64,000 bases of DNA from Hexactinellida sp. DTS-2022 (taxonomy: Eukaryota > Porifera > Hexactinellida). A model generated the notes under the pieces. It did not search any database and was not told the DNA's origin. It was given only the letters and a program-made list of their open reading frames with translations. Numbering within the stretch: position 1 is the first letter of the stretch; every line of letters begins with the position of its first letter. Where the stretch lies: the NCBI GenBank assembly GCA_028753945.1, contig JAPNXP010000002.1:12214001-12278000 (forward strand). Direction: 5' to 3'. A program made the position numbers and the translations under genes. Shown here in pieces: positions 49,099 to 60,613 of this stretch.

Positions 49099-49678
49099 CC
49101 TGTACAGCAATTCGCATACTTACATGGTAAAAGATCCATGTCGATGTTTAGGGATGAAGACAAACTGCACAATTATTATTTATCGTACTCACCAATTCAT
49201 CTTCTGTTTCAGATTTGTGGGAAAAATCGAAATATTCAGTCTCTACAAAATGAACTGCTATCTTTCCGATTGTATCACTTATAGCCTCCAAAAATTGTAA
49301 AGGTGTATAGTTACCATTCTGCAACTTATCTTTATAAGCTATACGACGCTCCTAAATAATAGCATTATTAAGTTTGCTCGGCCTGATTATTTCTTTTCCA
49401 CTCAACAATCTTTCAACTTCAAGATCAGTGTCTACTATTTTTTCGTTTAATAATGATAAAAAGCTCCAAATTCGGGGATGACTTGTCTTAACTCTTCTTT
49501 TGAGCATTGCATGATAAGTTTCAGCTCCATTGTTTGTAGTTGATTTTGCGTCAAATATAGATAATTCATCAGAGTTAACTTGACCGAGCCATCTCTTTGT
49601 AAATACCGTTTGATATTGTCTATGTTGGCTTTTCTGTGTCATTAAGTGTCTTCGGAGTACTTATAAGCTTATATGTTG

Positions 49679-50262
49679 GTTCGTGACCTTCGTTATATAA
49701 GGCCTTACTACTGAGTATATTTTGCTGGACCATGGATTACTTAAAGTCCATTAATTATTAGCTGACATATCTTTATCTCAATAGCTAGTGATGAGAGACC
49801 TGAGAAATGCATTATAATTATATAGGAAGTTAGGAAGATTATATCAAGGCATACATAACACCCTTTAGAATTGTGATATATCACCATTTGATTACGTAAT
49901 CGCTATTTTTCGTGGGAATTATCGTGTTTTTATAGCCTGCTTTTAACATAGTTAAACGCGTTAAAAATGTTCAAAATTGGAACATGAGGATGTCCATAAC
50001 TAGTTGAATGAAATATATCGAAATCATAAATGGAATGTTGACACATTCCTCGGTTGCCAGGGAAATGCATATTTCTTAAAATGAGCCATAACTCAAAAAC
50101 TATCTATTTAATGTAAACTATGCTAGTACTGATCTATCCGCAATTGGTAACTTCCTATTCATTGATAATACATTTTCTAGGCCTAACTTCAATATTTTTT
50201 GAGATAATGAGATTATTACCATATAAAGAATTAAGTGCTAATAATCTCATTATCTTCGGAAC
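49679..50262 (+). mobile_element. Foldback element, copy 2 (left arm and centre only)
   Basis: Begins ttcgtgaccttcgttatata like copy 1 and follows its arm through ttaaacgcgtt to the palindromic centre (gataatgagattatt...aataatctcattatct). It stops there; the other arm is absent. It stands where the first catalytic half of MULE-2 should be. Confidence 0.8.
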
Positions 50263-51048
50263 ACAGTAGAAGGTTCCAAAGAACTGGGTATCAATTCACT
50301 CATTCTATCAGAGAAGAATATCAGTGCAGTTTGGTTGGTTATTCACTGAAATTGTACTTTTATGAAACTTTTCAAAAGTGGTAGTTGATATCATTTCAGA
50401 TAATTCAGAAGCATTTGAAGGTATTTCGGTTGCGATCTTCTTCGTGAGCGATACTTATAGGATTCGCACTCATTGAAGGTTTCCTCTTGCGCAAAAGGAT
50501 CCTCTCGTACTGCATCATCAAATATTTTCCTAAGGTTATCTTGTGGGTACGTGCAACTGTTTTACTATCTTTTATAATTGGAAAATATCAGAACTGTATT
50601 TCAGCAAAAAGTTATGGTTATGGATTGAGCGGGGGTAATCAAGTCAGTGTTCTTATTCAATTTTTCCGTAGCTCTACAGCCATCTCTGAAGAGCACATTT
50701 CAGGTAGACTACATTATCTGTATATTTGCGTCTAAGATATTTATGGCCATCTGCTGTTTTGAGAACTTGGCCAGTCTGTCGTCGATAATTATCTATTTTG
50801 TATTCCATTTTATGATGTGTATAGGGAATGATAATGTATAGTAATTTATAAATATTGTTATGTGTTTTGAGTGGGAAACCCACAAATTCAATAAAATTAA
50901 GTAGTGATCAAAAGAACACAATAGGTGATATCTAAAAGCAAATTATTGAAGAATAAGAAACCCTAATGACAACTGATGAATCTTACAATAGAACTAATGG
51001 CAACACTATGAAATGTCAGTAGAACTAATGACAACTCTATGAAATGTC

Positions 51049-51233
51049 CAGGGTTTCATCCAGGCGTATGCAACGCGCCTGTAGGCGCGTAAATTTGGAT
51101 GAAAAAATTTCTAGGCGCGCGAAAATCGAGAGATGCTCCCATAGACTTAATACAAAATGATTAATTTAGGCGCGTGTGAGCGATCTCAAACTAAATCTAG
51201 GCGCGCGGGAAATTTAGTCTGGATGAAAGCCTG
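51049..51233. mobile_element. hAT-type MITE, 185 bp, exact 8-bp TSD
   Basis: Ends CAGGGTTTCATCCAG and CTGGATGAAAGCCTG (allowing one-base differences), flanked by GAAATGTC (51041-51048, 51234-51241). Interior repeats taggcgcgcg several times. Inserted in the right repeat array of MULE-2. Confidence 0.88.
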
Positions 51234-51350
51234 GAAATGTCAGTAGAACTATTGACAACTCCATGAAATGTAAGTAGAACTAAACACAACTCTATGAAAT
51301 ATCAGTAGAACTAATGACAACTTAGAAAATTCGCACTAGCGACAATCCCC

Positions 51351-51626
51351 AATTTCGCACTAATGCATGCACCTCGTTATTACCTTTTCGGAGCACATTT
51401 TGGCAAAAACTTTACTGAATGCATTCAAAAATCTTTTCAAAACAGATTATTCATTTTCAAATGAACACTGGGATGTTTCATAAACGGTCGAGTTTTAATA
51501 ATATATGTAGATTCATCAATAGTTTATTAAAATCCTTAGCCCCTGAATGTTCTCGCCTAAAATATTTTTGAGCGCTTAAACTAAATAAATCCTAATTAAT
51601 TAAATTCAAAAATTGAAATATGTATA
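51351..51626. other. Intergenic, no gene seen
   Basis: AT-rich, nothing recognised. Confidence 0.25.
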
Positions 51627-51922
51627 CAAAATAACCTCATTAGTACGAACACGGGCAATATGAATTTCCGGTTACTATGAACACTATTTTTGGACGATTC
51701 AAAGAATCTTCAATTCGAATAAAACCGGTTGATACCAAATTGTTATCATGAACGTGCAAATAGACTAGGGAAAATAGCCGAAATAGAAGACACTAAAAAG
51801 TGATTATTAGATTTATACAGTACTAACTGACTTTACAGTATATTGAGATATATATAAATTTACTAAATGGTTAAAAAATTAGTACCTACTAAGGCAAAGT
51901 ACGTACTAACCGAGTTATACTG
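51627..51922. mobile_element. TA-flanked MITE (pogo/mariner style)
   Basis: Left end CAAAATAACCTCATTAGTAC and right end gtactaaccgagttatactg (reverse CAGTATAACTCGGTTAGTAC) lie next to TA dinucleotides. The two ends pair imperfectly. Its right end shares text with the palindrome at 38765-38823. Confidence 0.6.
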
Positions 51923-51924
51923 TA

Positions 51925-52250
51925 GTACATACATGTATACAAAAGTAAATTAACTCTTTCAACTCTGTTAATCAATGTTTAATGCAGATATTCGTAATAG
52001 CGTAAGATTTCCAGTCATTATAGGTGTCACATGACCATGTTTGGGAGTGATGACATTCATTGACAACGCTGGAATGTAACACATCCATTCTCAAATATTG
52101 TTTCTACCCTATCGAGTGACCCCTCTTTCTTCACCGTACAGTCATTTGAGAATTAACAAATATTCGCGAGAGCGGGCTTTTGTCCGACACTTTCCGACAA
52201 TTTTTGGCCGCCATCTTGAAAATATTGAAATTTCGTGATGCCTCCATATT
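51925..52250. other. Intergenic, no gene seen
   Basis: No coding or repeat features recognised. Confidence 0.25.
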
Positions 52251-52254
52251 TTTA

Positions 52255-52750
52255 CTGTGCTGACTATACTATAGTATAGTGGCCCAGTATTGAAATCACT
52301 GCCTTTATTATTATTGTTACTGTGCCGACTATACTTTAGTATAGTGGCCCAGTTCTAATCTTACTGCCTTTATTACTGTGCCGCCTATACTTTAGTATAG
52401 TGGCCCAGTTCTAAACTTACTGCCTTTATTATTACTGTGCCGACTTTACTATAGTATAGTGGCCCAGTATTGGTCTTAGTGCTTTGGTATATTATTATTA
52501 TTACTGTGCCGACTTTACTATAGTATAGTGGCCCAGTATTGGTCTTAGTGCTTTGGTATATTATTATTATTACTGTGCCGACTATACTATAGTATAGTGG
52601 CCCAGTATTGGTCTTAGTGCTTTGGTTAGTTATATACTGTGTCAACTATACTATAGTATAGTGGCCCAGTATTGGTCTTAGTGCTTTGGTTAGTTATATA
52701 CTGTGCCAACTATACTATAGTATAGTGGCCCAGTATTGGTCTTAGTGCTT
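52255..52750 (-). repeat. Palindromic minisatellite, cluster 3 (inverted)
   Basis: About eight copies of the 35-bp near-palindrome, here as actgtgccgactatactata ... ggcccagt, i.e. reverse orientation. The cluster sits beside block A of array 3 (tccgtagcctctctactgaa), on the side expected for that orientation. Confidence 0.85.
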
Positions 52751-54820
52751 TGGTATATTATTATTATTGGTCCGTAGCCTCTCTACTGAACAGAGTTTAA
52801 TTAACTAAGAACCCAAAATTTCAGGACAGGTGTCTCATGGGTTACAAATGTGCACCTGGGGTCACGATTTTTTACTAAATTTTTTTGGACACATTTTTGC
52901 ACCTGTTTAATATTAGAAAAAGAACAATAAATAGTGCACAAATATTTAATTTATATGCATTCGATAGAGAATTAAATTCTATACCTTTTCACAGTGCACG
53001 AATTTTTAAATTGAGTTTCGTTTGTGCCACAATTGAGTTGCAAGTTTCCTTTGTTTACTAACACTTCAGTTCAATTGAAGTGTTAAATCGAATTCTATTG
53101 TTTCAACTTGTGATAATTATATTGATTCAACTTGTGAGATCGAGTAGGCTTCTATTTTCTAATTGAAAACTAAGATTTTACATTCCACAACAACAACAGA
53201 TTATGTGATTATATTTATTTCTGCTCAGAATATTCTTGAACAATGGATACATGAGATATTTAATTCTAATTAATTCGCTCTGTGTTTAACTTAGAGAAAC
53301 GGTTCCAATTAGATTATTAGGGTATCGAGTGCGCTGAATTCAAATATTATAGTGAAATTCAATTTAAATTAATAATTATTGCAAATAATTGAACTTAATT
53401 TATTTGGCTGTACATAATAATGGTGTTAAATTATTAATAATTTGAATAATTATTTATACTAATTTGCCAAATTTCATTAATTTCAGAAATGACTTAAGAT
53501 AGAAAGAAACTTTCAATTTATCAATTGGTCCTTATGGCAAGTGCCACCTATACAAATGGATCTTGACACCTTGAAGTGATGATGACATCTTCAAAAAAAT
53601 GTGTTTTCACAAATTTGTGAATTACCTAATTCAAATGGGTTAGTTGGTGTTGGGTGATCACCCAACACGCACATAAAAAATGCTGACACATCACTTATTA
53701 TATTCCACTGAAACTTGAATATCTTTGAAATGAAGTGAGCTAAAACGAAACTTCCAACTCACTAAGCGTCGTTGCTTTTTGAAACACCTTTATGAAAAAA
53801 TTTAACACCTTCATAGTGATGATGACATGGCGAAAAAAAATCCAAAAATTGCAGCTGTGCCGACAGCAAGTTCCTTTGGAGGCACTATGAATAAACCACC
53901 ACCAAAATATAGTGCCACCAAAGGAACATGCGTCGGCACAGACTGCAATTTTGGATTTTATATTATTTTTTCTCCGTAGACGGTGGCCTGGCCAGAGCTT
54001 TATAGTTGATGGGCTGAAACTTGGCATGTAGGTGCGGATGGACAGTCTAATTTGCACCTGGGGTTACGATTTTTTATTAAAAAACTTTGGACACATTTTT
54101 AACACCTTTCAAAATTTGTCTGATCCATAACTAAAAAATGTTTTACTAAACCCGAAATTTTATTTCACATTGGATTCACCATAAATTCCTCGTCTGATAG
54201 GAGAAGACAAATTTTTGATAATGGGTTTAATTCATGCCACTAGTGGGGGTCGAAATTTCTTTGTTTACTCACACTTCAGATTCAGTAAAAGTGTTAAATC
54301 TAATTCTATTGTTTACAACTTGTAATAATTATATTGATTTAACTTGTTAAATCTTACTCTATTGATTCAACCTACGATAAATATATTTGATTTAACTTAT
54401 AAATTTCAGCTGTCTTCTATTTATTGTAGTATTACTATACAATGAATTAAATTAAATTATATAATATAAGGAATTTGTTGACTCAACACAACTCATCGTG
54501 GATAACATTGTTAAAATAATTAACTAATAATATAATTTATTATCTTTACATAATGAATGAATGGCACTAAACTCTAGATGGCTTATGACAGAAACAAACT
54601 TCAAATTTATCTACCGTTCTTTGTGACTCGGACCATTAACAAATGGTTCTTGACACCTTGAGGCGTTGATGACTTGGCGAAAAAAAATCCAAAATTGCAG
54701 CCTGTGCCGACAGCATGTTCCTTTGGAGGCACTATCAATAAACAACCAACAAAAAATAGTGCCACCAAAGGAACATGCATCGGCATAGGCTGCAATTTTG
54801 GATTTTTTTATAATATATTT
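52751..54820 (-). repeat. Hairpin-bearing tandem array 3 (2 hairpins, inverted)
   Basis: Same family as arrays 1 and 2 on the opposite strand. Hairpins 53839-53957 and 54686-54804, spacing 847 bp. It contains the long-type block (tgttgggtgatcacccaac at 53648) and the short-type block (actcatcgtggataacattg near 54487). Confidence 0.85.
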
Positions 54821-54947
54821 ATCTATGTCTGTCTGTGTCAGTTTTCATGCTTGTATCAAAAATTGAACAATTCATTCCAATATGGCTGTTATGCTGCCCC
54901 ACTAAAAGGAAGAAATTCAGCGGGAGCAAGAATCGTATCATCCCAGC

Positions 54948-55346
54948 CAGAGATGCAGCGGTCCGGAAATTTCATGGACCTGACCGGACCGTCATGATTT
55001 TTTTCTGGACGGTCCGGAACGGTCCAGACCGTATGATCAAAATATTGGATCGGTCTGGACCGCTCCAGACCGTTGAACCGGTCCAGACCGACATATCCCT
55101 TATTTGGACAGTTACAGACCGCATAGTAGAGTGGCTAATTATATCCAATTGTATTTATAAGATACTTATTACTTATGTGCTTGTAAACAATGGGAAATAA
55201 CGGATTGGAGTCTGTCCAATCTAGGATGAGTCCAGACCTACGAACGGTCCAGACTGATGAACGGTCCAGACTGCACTTGAAAATAAGCGGACCGGACCGA
55301 TCTGAGACCGGTCGGTCCGGTCCCGGTCCAGACCACTGCATCTCTG
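54948..55346. mobile_element. hAT-type non-autonomous element, 399 bp, exact 8-bp TSD
   Basis: Same ends as the 47605-48152 element (CAGAGATGCAGCGGTCCGG), flanked by ATCCCAGC at 54940-54947 and 55347-55354. It sits at the upstream edge of the gypsy protease. It differs from the other copy mainly by fewer internal repeats. Confidence 0.92.
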
Positions 55347-56482
55347 ATCCCAGCGCCACCCCAAATCCGAACTACCGTGATACTATCAGAAAAGCTAGCA
55401 AATACACCAATGAAGATGATCCTGGATTCCGGCACGGGCCTTCAGTCCTTGACATAGGCACAGTCCGCGAGTTAGGACTAGATAATTCAATACGGCGACG
55501 CGTAGGGACCGTGTATGAGGTAGGACAGAACCCAGTTCATCTAGTGGGGAATATCACTTTGGAAATCGACATAGGCGACGACCAAATCGTACGGCATTCC
55601 TTTGGGGTCTTACAAGATTACAACAAAATCCGCATATTAGGCAGAGATCTACTGAGGAAATTTGGCCCACAGAATTTGATTGGAATACACAGCGCAAACA
55701 ATTGGGAGCCGTCTGGAAAGACACATAAGCTATTCTGGAGGGTGGAGACCATTTGATCCGCTCAGCAGTCGCCGCTCTCGAGAGCGAAGATGACTTTAAA
55801 GCGCAGGACCGTATTTTCACACTGGGACGGATAAAAGTCTCCATCAACCCAGACCTACCCGATTACGAGCGATTGCAACTAGCCGCCTTAGTCGACGAAT
55901 TATCGGAAGTGTTTTCGGCCAACTCCAAGTCGCCTAACATCACGCCAAACGATACTCACTCAATCGATACCAGTGTCAGACTTCCCGTTAAACACAAACA
56001 GCGGCGCGTCTCCGGCTACTCAAGCTCTGATTGATGAACAGGTTGCACAAATGCTGCATAACGGGATCTGCCGTACATACAACTCTCCATGGAGTAGCCC
56101 CATAATCCTAATCACCAAGAAGGATGGAGGTACCAGATTCGTCGTGGATTATCGCGCGCTTTGAATGACCTGACTCGCGTACTCGCAAGGACGCTTATCC
56201 TATGCCCAACCCCCGCGATATTTTAGACATCTACACGACGACCGTTACTATTCCTCGCTAGATTGCGCGATCGCGCATAATGGGCCATAGCAATTGATCC
56301 CAAAGATCAAGCAAGACAGCGTTTTCGACACCTAGGGGACATTTCGAAAAGACACGAATGGTTTTCGGGTTGTGCAACAGCCAGGTAACCTACCAAAGGT
56401 TGATGGACAGCACACTACACGGTACCAAACGCTCCCATTCATACATGGATGACATTTTGGTTCATTCCCCTCGTCTAGTGCT

Positions 56483-57380
56483 CAGTGGCGGCGCTACGGA
56501 GGGTCAAGGGGGGCTCGAACTCCCCCTTGACCCCCCGCAGCGCCGCCACTGAGCCCAGTTGCAATATAATATCATCCTCATAAGGGTATTACAACCTCTG
56601 TACGAGGTTGTATTATAGAAATTACATTCATGCTGTCCCTGTACCTTTAAATTAGAATGAATATTTCAAAATGAAAGCATATGCCTTATTATAGGAAATT
56701 AGCGCGCCATGTAATTAACGCTCCATGAAATTAACGCGAATTGAGCTGAACATTTTCAAATACATGAAATTAACGCGAATAAATTTTATTAAAAAAATTC
56801 AGGATTATTAATCTCCTGATTTAATACTATTATTGTGCCCAAATAGGCTTCCAATCTACTTGATAGACATGGTATATCCTTTCAAACTAGTTGCACATCT
56901 GAAAATATGTAGCTCGGAAGTTTGTCCATCCATTGTATAATTTTGCTAAATAGCAGGAAATTAAGGTCATGGAAATAAACGCGCTGGAAATTAACGCGAT
57001 TTGGAGAAATTCGCGTTAATTTCATGGCGCGTTAATTTCCTATAATAAGGTACATAGTAATTGGTATTCATTTGTTTTCAATTCGTATTCGCTAATTTTC
57101 TATCTAAGTCATATAATTCATTAAAAAATGGCAAACAATTTTTATTTATTCTAATTATGAAATTTTCAAGTATGTATTCCTAAATGCCTTCACCGCTATA
57201 CCAATCGACAATTCCCTTTTCTGATGAAGCTCGTTTATTACTATAAATTTGATGGTTCTTAAATTTTACTATAGTCTTGTAATGGAGCATTAAAAAATAT
57301 TTATTAATTGTGCCCCCCCCCCCTGAAATCTCCCTGCCCCCCCAGAGCCCCCCTGATTAAAAATCCTGGCGCCGCCACTG
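56483..57380. mobile_element. hAT-type insert in gypsy RT, 898 bp
   Basis: Ends CAGTGGCGGCGCTACGG and CTGGCGCCGCCACTG. Flanks CTAGTGCT (56475-56482) and CTAATGCC (57381-57388) agree at 6 of 8. The first 69 bp (56483-56551) form a hairpin by themselves, CAGTGGCGGCGCT to AGCGCCGCCACTG, which may be a second small element. The RT frame resumes after 57380. Confidence 0.7.
56684..57050. mobile_element. Inverted-repeat element, 367 bp, nested
   Basis: Ends CCTTATTATAGGAAATTAGC and the complement ...TAATTTCCTATAATAAGG. Both ends repeat gcgttaattt/aaattaacgc. No clear target duplication. It is nested in the 56483-57380 insert. Confidence 0.7.
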
Positions 57381-58150
57381 CTAATGCCACATATCGGAGA
57401 TCTCCGGGATACACTAATCCGACTCCGCCAGGCGAAGATCCAACTACGCGCTGACAAATGCTGTCTTGGATACCAGGAAATCAAATTCGTGGGACATACA
57501 ATAACCGCAGACGGATACAAGCCACTCCCGAGCAACATTCAGCGGGTAACCACTTATCCACAGCCAAAGAATCGGACTGAACTCCAGAGGTTCCTTGGAC
57601 TAGTGAATTTAATCGCGATTACATACCCGACAAGGCCAATGTAGCCGACCCCTAAAACAAGCTCACTCGGAACGGTGAATCTTTCTTCTGGGATAGGGCC
57701 ACCCGCAACGCATTCGATACCCTAAAACAGGCTCTCACGAGCTCTCCAGTGATGTTAGCATACCCCGAATGGGATCGCCCGTTTTACTTATAAGCTGACT
57801 TCTCAGGTGGCTGTTGGAGGTGTACTTTCCCAATTGGACAATGATAACACACTTCGCCCCCTAACCTACTTCTCAACTGGACTCAACCAGAGTCAGCGTA
57901 AGTATTCCACTGGGGAAATAGAGTGCTGGTCCTGATCGCGCTAAGTCGAAAATTCCGTCACTACCTTAAGGCAGCGTGTAAGACAATCTTTCTAAGCGAT
58001 CACATACCATTACAATGGCTGAGGAAGCAGCGTGACCCGCTTAACAAGTTCGCTAGGTGGATCCTAGAATTAGAAGAACTGGATCATGAGATACGTCATG
58101 GCCTACTTAATATACGACTAGATATGTTCCCGAGAAGGCCAAGAAAGAAG

Positions 58151-58602
58151 AAGGCCACTTTGTATTTGGCATTTTTAGACAAACTATCCTTCTTATATGT
58201 ACAGATTGTACATTTATTAGGGTATTCGGATGTGGGGAATCCATTTGAGGTTCGTAGGATTGTAGTTAAGTGGTTTAGGCGCCATTTAATGTTGACGTTA
58301 ACTAAATTGGAATTTTAGTACATAGCATATAATATGTATATAGTACATAGGTTTTGATTAATAATAATTTACGAAGTAGAGCGTTGTAGTAGAGTTAAAA
58401 ACTATTATTTACAAGAAGAGTATGAAGAGTGTGATCATTATTAGAATACATAAAACCACAATTTGCTTTAAATAGATTAATAGGAATGTATAGTATTACT
58501 GTCTTACTAGAAGCCACTATATGATGCAAACTGGTGCTGATCAATTACAATTCCATTGACTGAGTTGAATCACCATGGTTGATATCTGTATATAAGTTGA
58601 AA
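58151..58602. other. Spacer after gypsy relic, no gene identified
   Basis: The open frame from the RNase H region runs on to 58318 but no longer resembles pol. The rest is AT-rich. Confidence 0.3.
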
Positions 58603-60525
58603 GATTGGCGGAAATTTCGTCGCCAGGAAATTTCGTCGCCGGAAATTTCGTCCCGGAAATTTAGTCGCTTAAAAGCTTTAGACCAATTGTAATAAAGATC
58701 TGATTAATGTGATATTGATAGTAATAGTAATAGTATAAATAAATATGTATGTTTAAAATGTAAAGTTATGGGCGATTCCTTTCAAATACACAAGGGTTTC
58801 CCGATTATCGTAATCCAAGACTAAATGTAATAGTCTTACATTCCTTTCCTTTGTAGTCTTTGATTGGAGATGAATATTTCCACTCTCCCATTTAGCAACA
58901 TTTACATCTTGTATTGCTTGTTCTCTCTGAAAATGTTTCAATAATTTTGGAAAACAAGGATGTGGAGAAGATAGTCCAGATTGAAACGCGTTGTGCCAAC
59001 CCTCTACAGAATTGTTTGTACGAGCAGTTTGGTTTAACACCCTCGTATACATACTCCAAAATCTAACTGGAAATGGAGGTAACCTACGTGTTTGATCTGG
59101 TAATCTTCGTCCGATGTATGTCTCTTCAAAATATTCCGCGACCTCCATCGCAGATTGTGGAAAGTCGGCCATAAGTATCACGAAACAATCGATGACATCA
59201 TGTTCCGGTACGAATGCTAGCTTGGAAGCATTCTCATCCTAAGTGCGAAATCTTGATCTTCCATATAGAGGCTAGCCAAGCCAAATGATTGAATTTTTCT
59301 GTACACATTTTGGGAAAAATGAAAAAAAAAACCAGTTAAAACCGCCATAAATTGATCTTCGAACGCATTGATGGCTGCCTTTTCGAAGTCAACCATTATA
59401 TAGGAAGGATCTAATTCAGGTTCTAGTTCCACTAGTTTCCTCATTATCTTCCTGTATGTCAATTCATTTTTCTTTGTTAACAGTGAGTATACGCAAGGAA
59501 ACACGTATCCATCCTTCTCTGCATGTATTGTATAGAGTTGATAGAATTGCTGAGGTGCAACTTTGAACGTTCCATCTGCAAACCAATTATGTGAAGATTT
59601 CAGTATGGAAAGCATCTTAGAAGTGGCGAATAGAATTAATCTATTAATATCTCCAAATGCGGGAACGTAAAGTAGAAAGCGTTCACCCTTTGAGGTAACT
59701 TTAAATCTTTCGAGAATTTCAATTCCAGGAGCAGATGCTGGGTTAACTGATCCTTCGTTACCACTTCTATGTAGCCGTATCGTTCTCTTGATAGAATCAG
59801 CATTTGGACTAAACTTGATTCACTCATCGTCAACACCACAAGCATAAATGGATCTAGTGCTTTGATCTGTATCTTGAGCAACACGATCCTTCATAGTTGT
59901 AACCACGTAGCATATCAATTCTCGCCATATCTGGTCCATGAGTGTGACTCTCCAGTATTTCAGTGAAATCGTTCGGTTTTGTGATTACCATCTCAAAATT
60001 CGTAGTTATTCTTGCTTTACACGTACCACGCTTTTCGCATACCCAATGTTTAAATTGATTAGTGGATTTGTTCAGTGTGTAAATAAATCCATGGATAGTA
60101 ACTTTATCTTTAGATCTCGTGCTCTTGATCGTCTGTAATAATGGGGGTTGCCATCACAAAGTTGATTAATGTTATATATTATGATAATATGATATGATAT
60201 GATATGATACGCTCACAGACTACATAATCCTTTTATAGCAACGTAGCAAACTTACAAGTGAAGGTGTAAATAAATAAGTATGGGTAGACACTTAGGGTCA
60301 ACACAGGTGCTATGAGTATACACCAATATTTTGTTATCGAAGAAATTGTTTACTGTATCCCAAATAACTACCACGTAACTTTCGGCTACGAATTTTCTGG
60401 CAACGAATTTTCCGGGGACGAAATTTCCGGCGACGAATTTTCCAGCGACGAAATTTCCGGGCGACGAAATTTCCGGGACGAAAATTCCGGCGACGAAAAT
60501 TCCGGCGACGAAAATTCCGTTTACC
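58603..60525 (-). mobile_element. MULE-3, Mutator-like element, exact 9-bp TSD
   Basis: AAGTTGAAA flanks both ends (58594-58602 and 60526-60534), the 9-bp duplication typical of MULEs. The left end carries about four copies of ggaaatttcgtcgcc; the right end about eight inverted copies (ggcgacgaaatttcc variants, 60385-60515). An ORF through the right-end repeats is not a gene. Confidence 0.9.
58753..60135 (-). pseudogene. MULE-3 transposase (FLYWCH + DDE), frameshifted
   Basis: Read right to left: FLYWCH finger (TIHGFIYTLNKSTNQ, HWVCEKRGTCKARI, ESHTHG; 60120-59930); linker (SIKRTIRLHRSGNEGS); catalytic core with NWFADGTFKVAPQQFYQLY (first Asp, ~59575) and PSYIMVDFEKAAINAFEDQ (second, ~59390). 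After a frameshift at ~59217 come FPVRFWSMYTRVLNQ and ARTNNSVEGWHNAFQ with the catalytic Glu (~59010). It ends LVYLKGIAHNFTF with no RING. Breaks are few, so it decayed more recently than MULE-1 and -2. Confidence 0.85.
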
Positions 60526-60534
60526 AAGTTGAAA

Positions 60535-60613
60535 AAGTGATCCATAATTAATAATTATATTCATCATCATCTTCATCTTCAAGTTAATAACTTTACTTCA
60601 ATAAGCTTCTACA
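60535..60613 (+). other. Short gap between MULE-3 and P-2
   Basis: The 79 bp between the MULE-3 duplication and the P-2 start codon are AT-rich and would be the leader of P-2. No promoter motif can be defended. Confidence 0.3.

Larger units (their letters stand above)
48745..50830 (-). pseudogene. MULE-2 transposase: FLYWCH + DDE tail + RING, decayed
   Basis: Read right to left: FLYWCH finger (QVLKTADGHKYLRRKYTDN, then VVYLKC; ~50790-50690); a linker matching MULE-1 (THKITLRKIFDDAVRED, ~50540; YRSRRRSQPK); then the foldback insert in place of the first catalytic half; then the catalytic-Glu segment TTNNGAETYHAMLKRR (~49530) and tail LSGKEIIRPSK. After a stop the frame continues to NNNCAVCLHP and LLPCKYANCCTGC (49170-49100), is cut by a MITE, and resumes LGNPCPTCRSPIEN (48800-48760). 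The Cys pattern is that of the MULE-1 RING with the His replaced by Tyr. Many frame breaks; dead. Confidence 0.8.
48600..51350 (-). mobile_element. MULE-2, Mutator-like element with ~35-bp repeat termini
   Basis: Left terminus GGGGGTTGTCACTAGTGCGA, then three tandem copies of gttgtcattagttctactga... (48630-48715). The right terminus is the complement (tcgcactagcgacaatcccc, ending 51350), preceded by about six inverted copies of the same unit (50960-51330). No clear target duplication. Holds a decayed FLYWCH–MULE–RING gene, a MITE in the RING (48837-49098), a foldback copy (49679-50262) and a MITE in the right repeat array (51049-51233). Confidence 0.8.
54830..58150 (+). pseudogene. Ty3/gypsy-type pol relic (protease, RT, RNase H), interrupted
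   Basis: A retroviral-type aspartic protease motif (ILDSGTG, ~55420) is one frame away from its continuation (VHLVGNITLEIDIGDD, ILGRDLLRKF to ~55670). Reverse transcriptase follows: NSPWSSPIILITKKDGG (56080), FVVDYRAL, SSLDCA, MVFGLCNSQVTYQRLMD (56358-56408) and the YMDD box (56442-56453). After the insert at 56483-57380 the RT thumb/connection continues (IKFVGHTITADGYKPLP; FLGLVN), then an RNase H region (FFWDRATRNAFDTLK, LSDHIPLQWLRKQ, FARWILELEELDHEIRHG) ending ~58140. Frameshifts and stops occur in each domain. No integrase and no LTRs were found, so this is a fragment. A hAT element (54948-55346) lies before the protease. Confidence 0.85.

Noticed and set aside
54830-58150. Complete Ty3/gypsy provirus
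   Set aside because: No flanking LTRs, no integrase and multiple frame breaks, so only a pol fragment is supported.
60252-60582. Open frames with repeated FRRRNFRR or DEFSGDE text
   Set aside because: They translate the tandem repeats in the right terminus of MULE-3.
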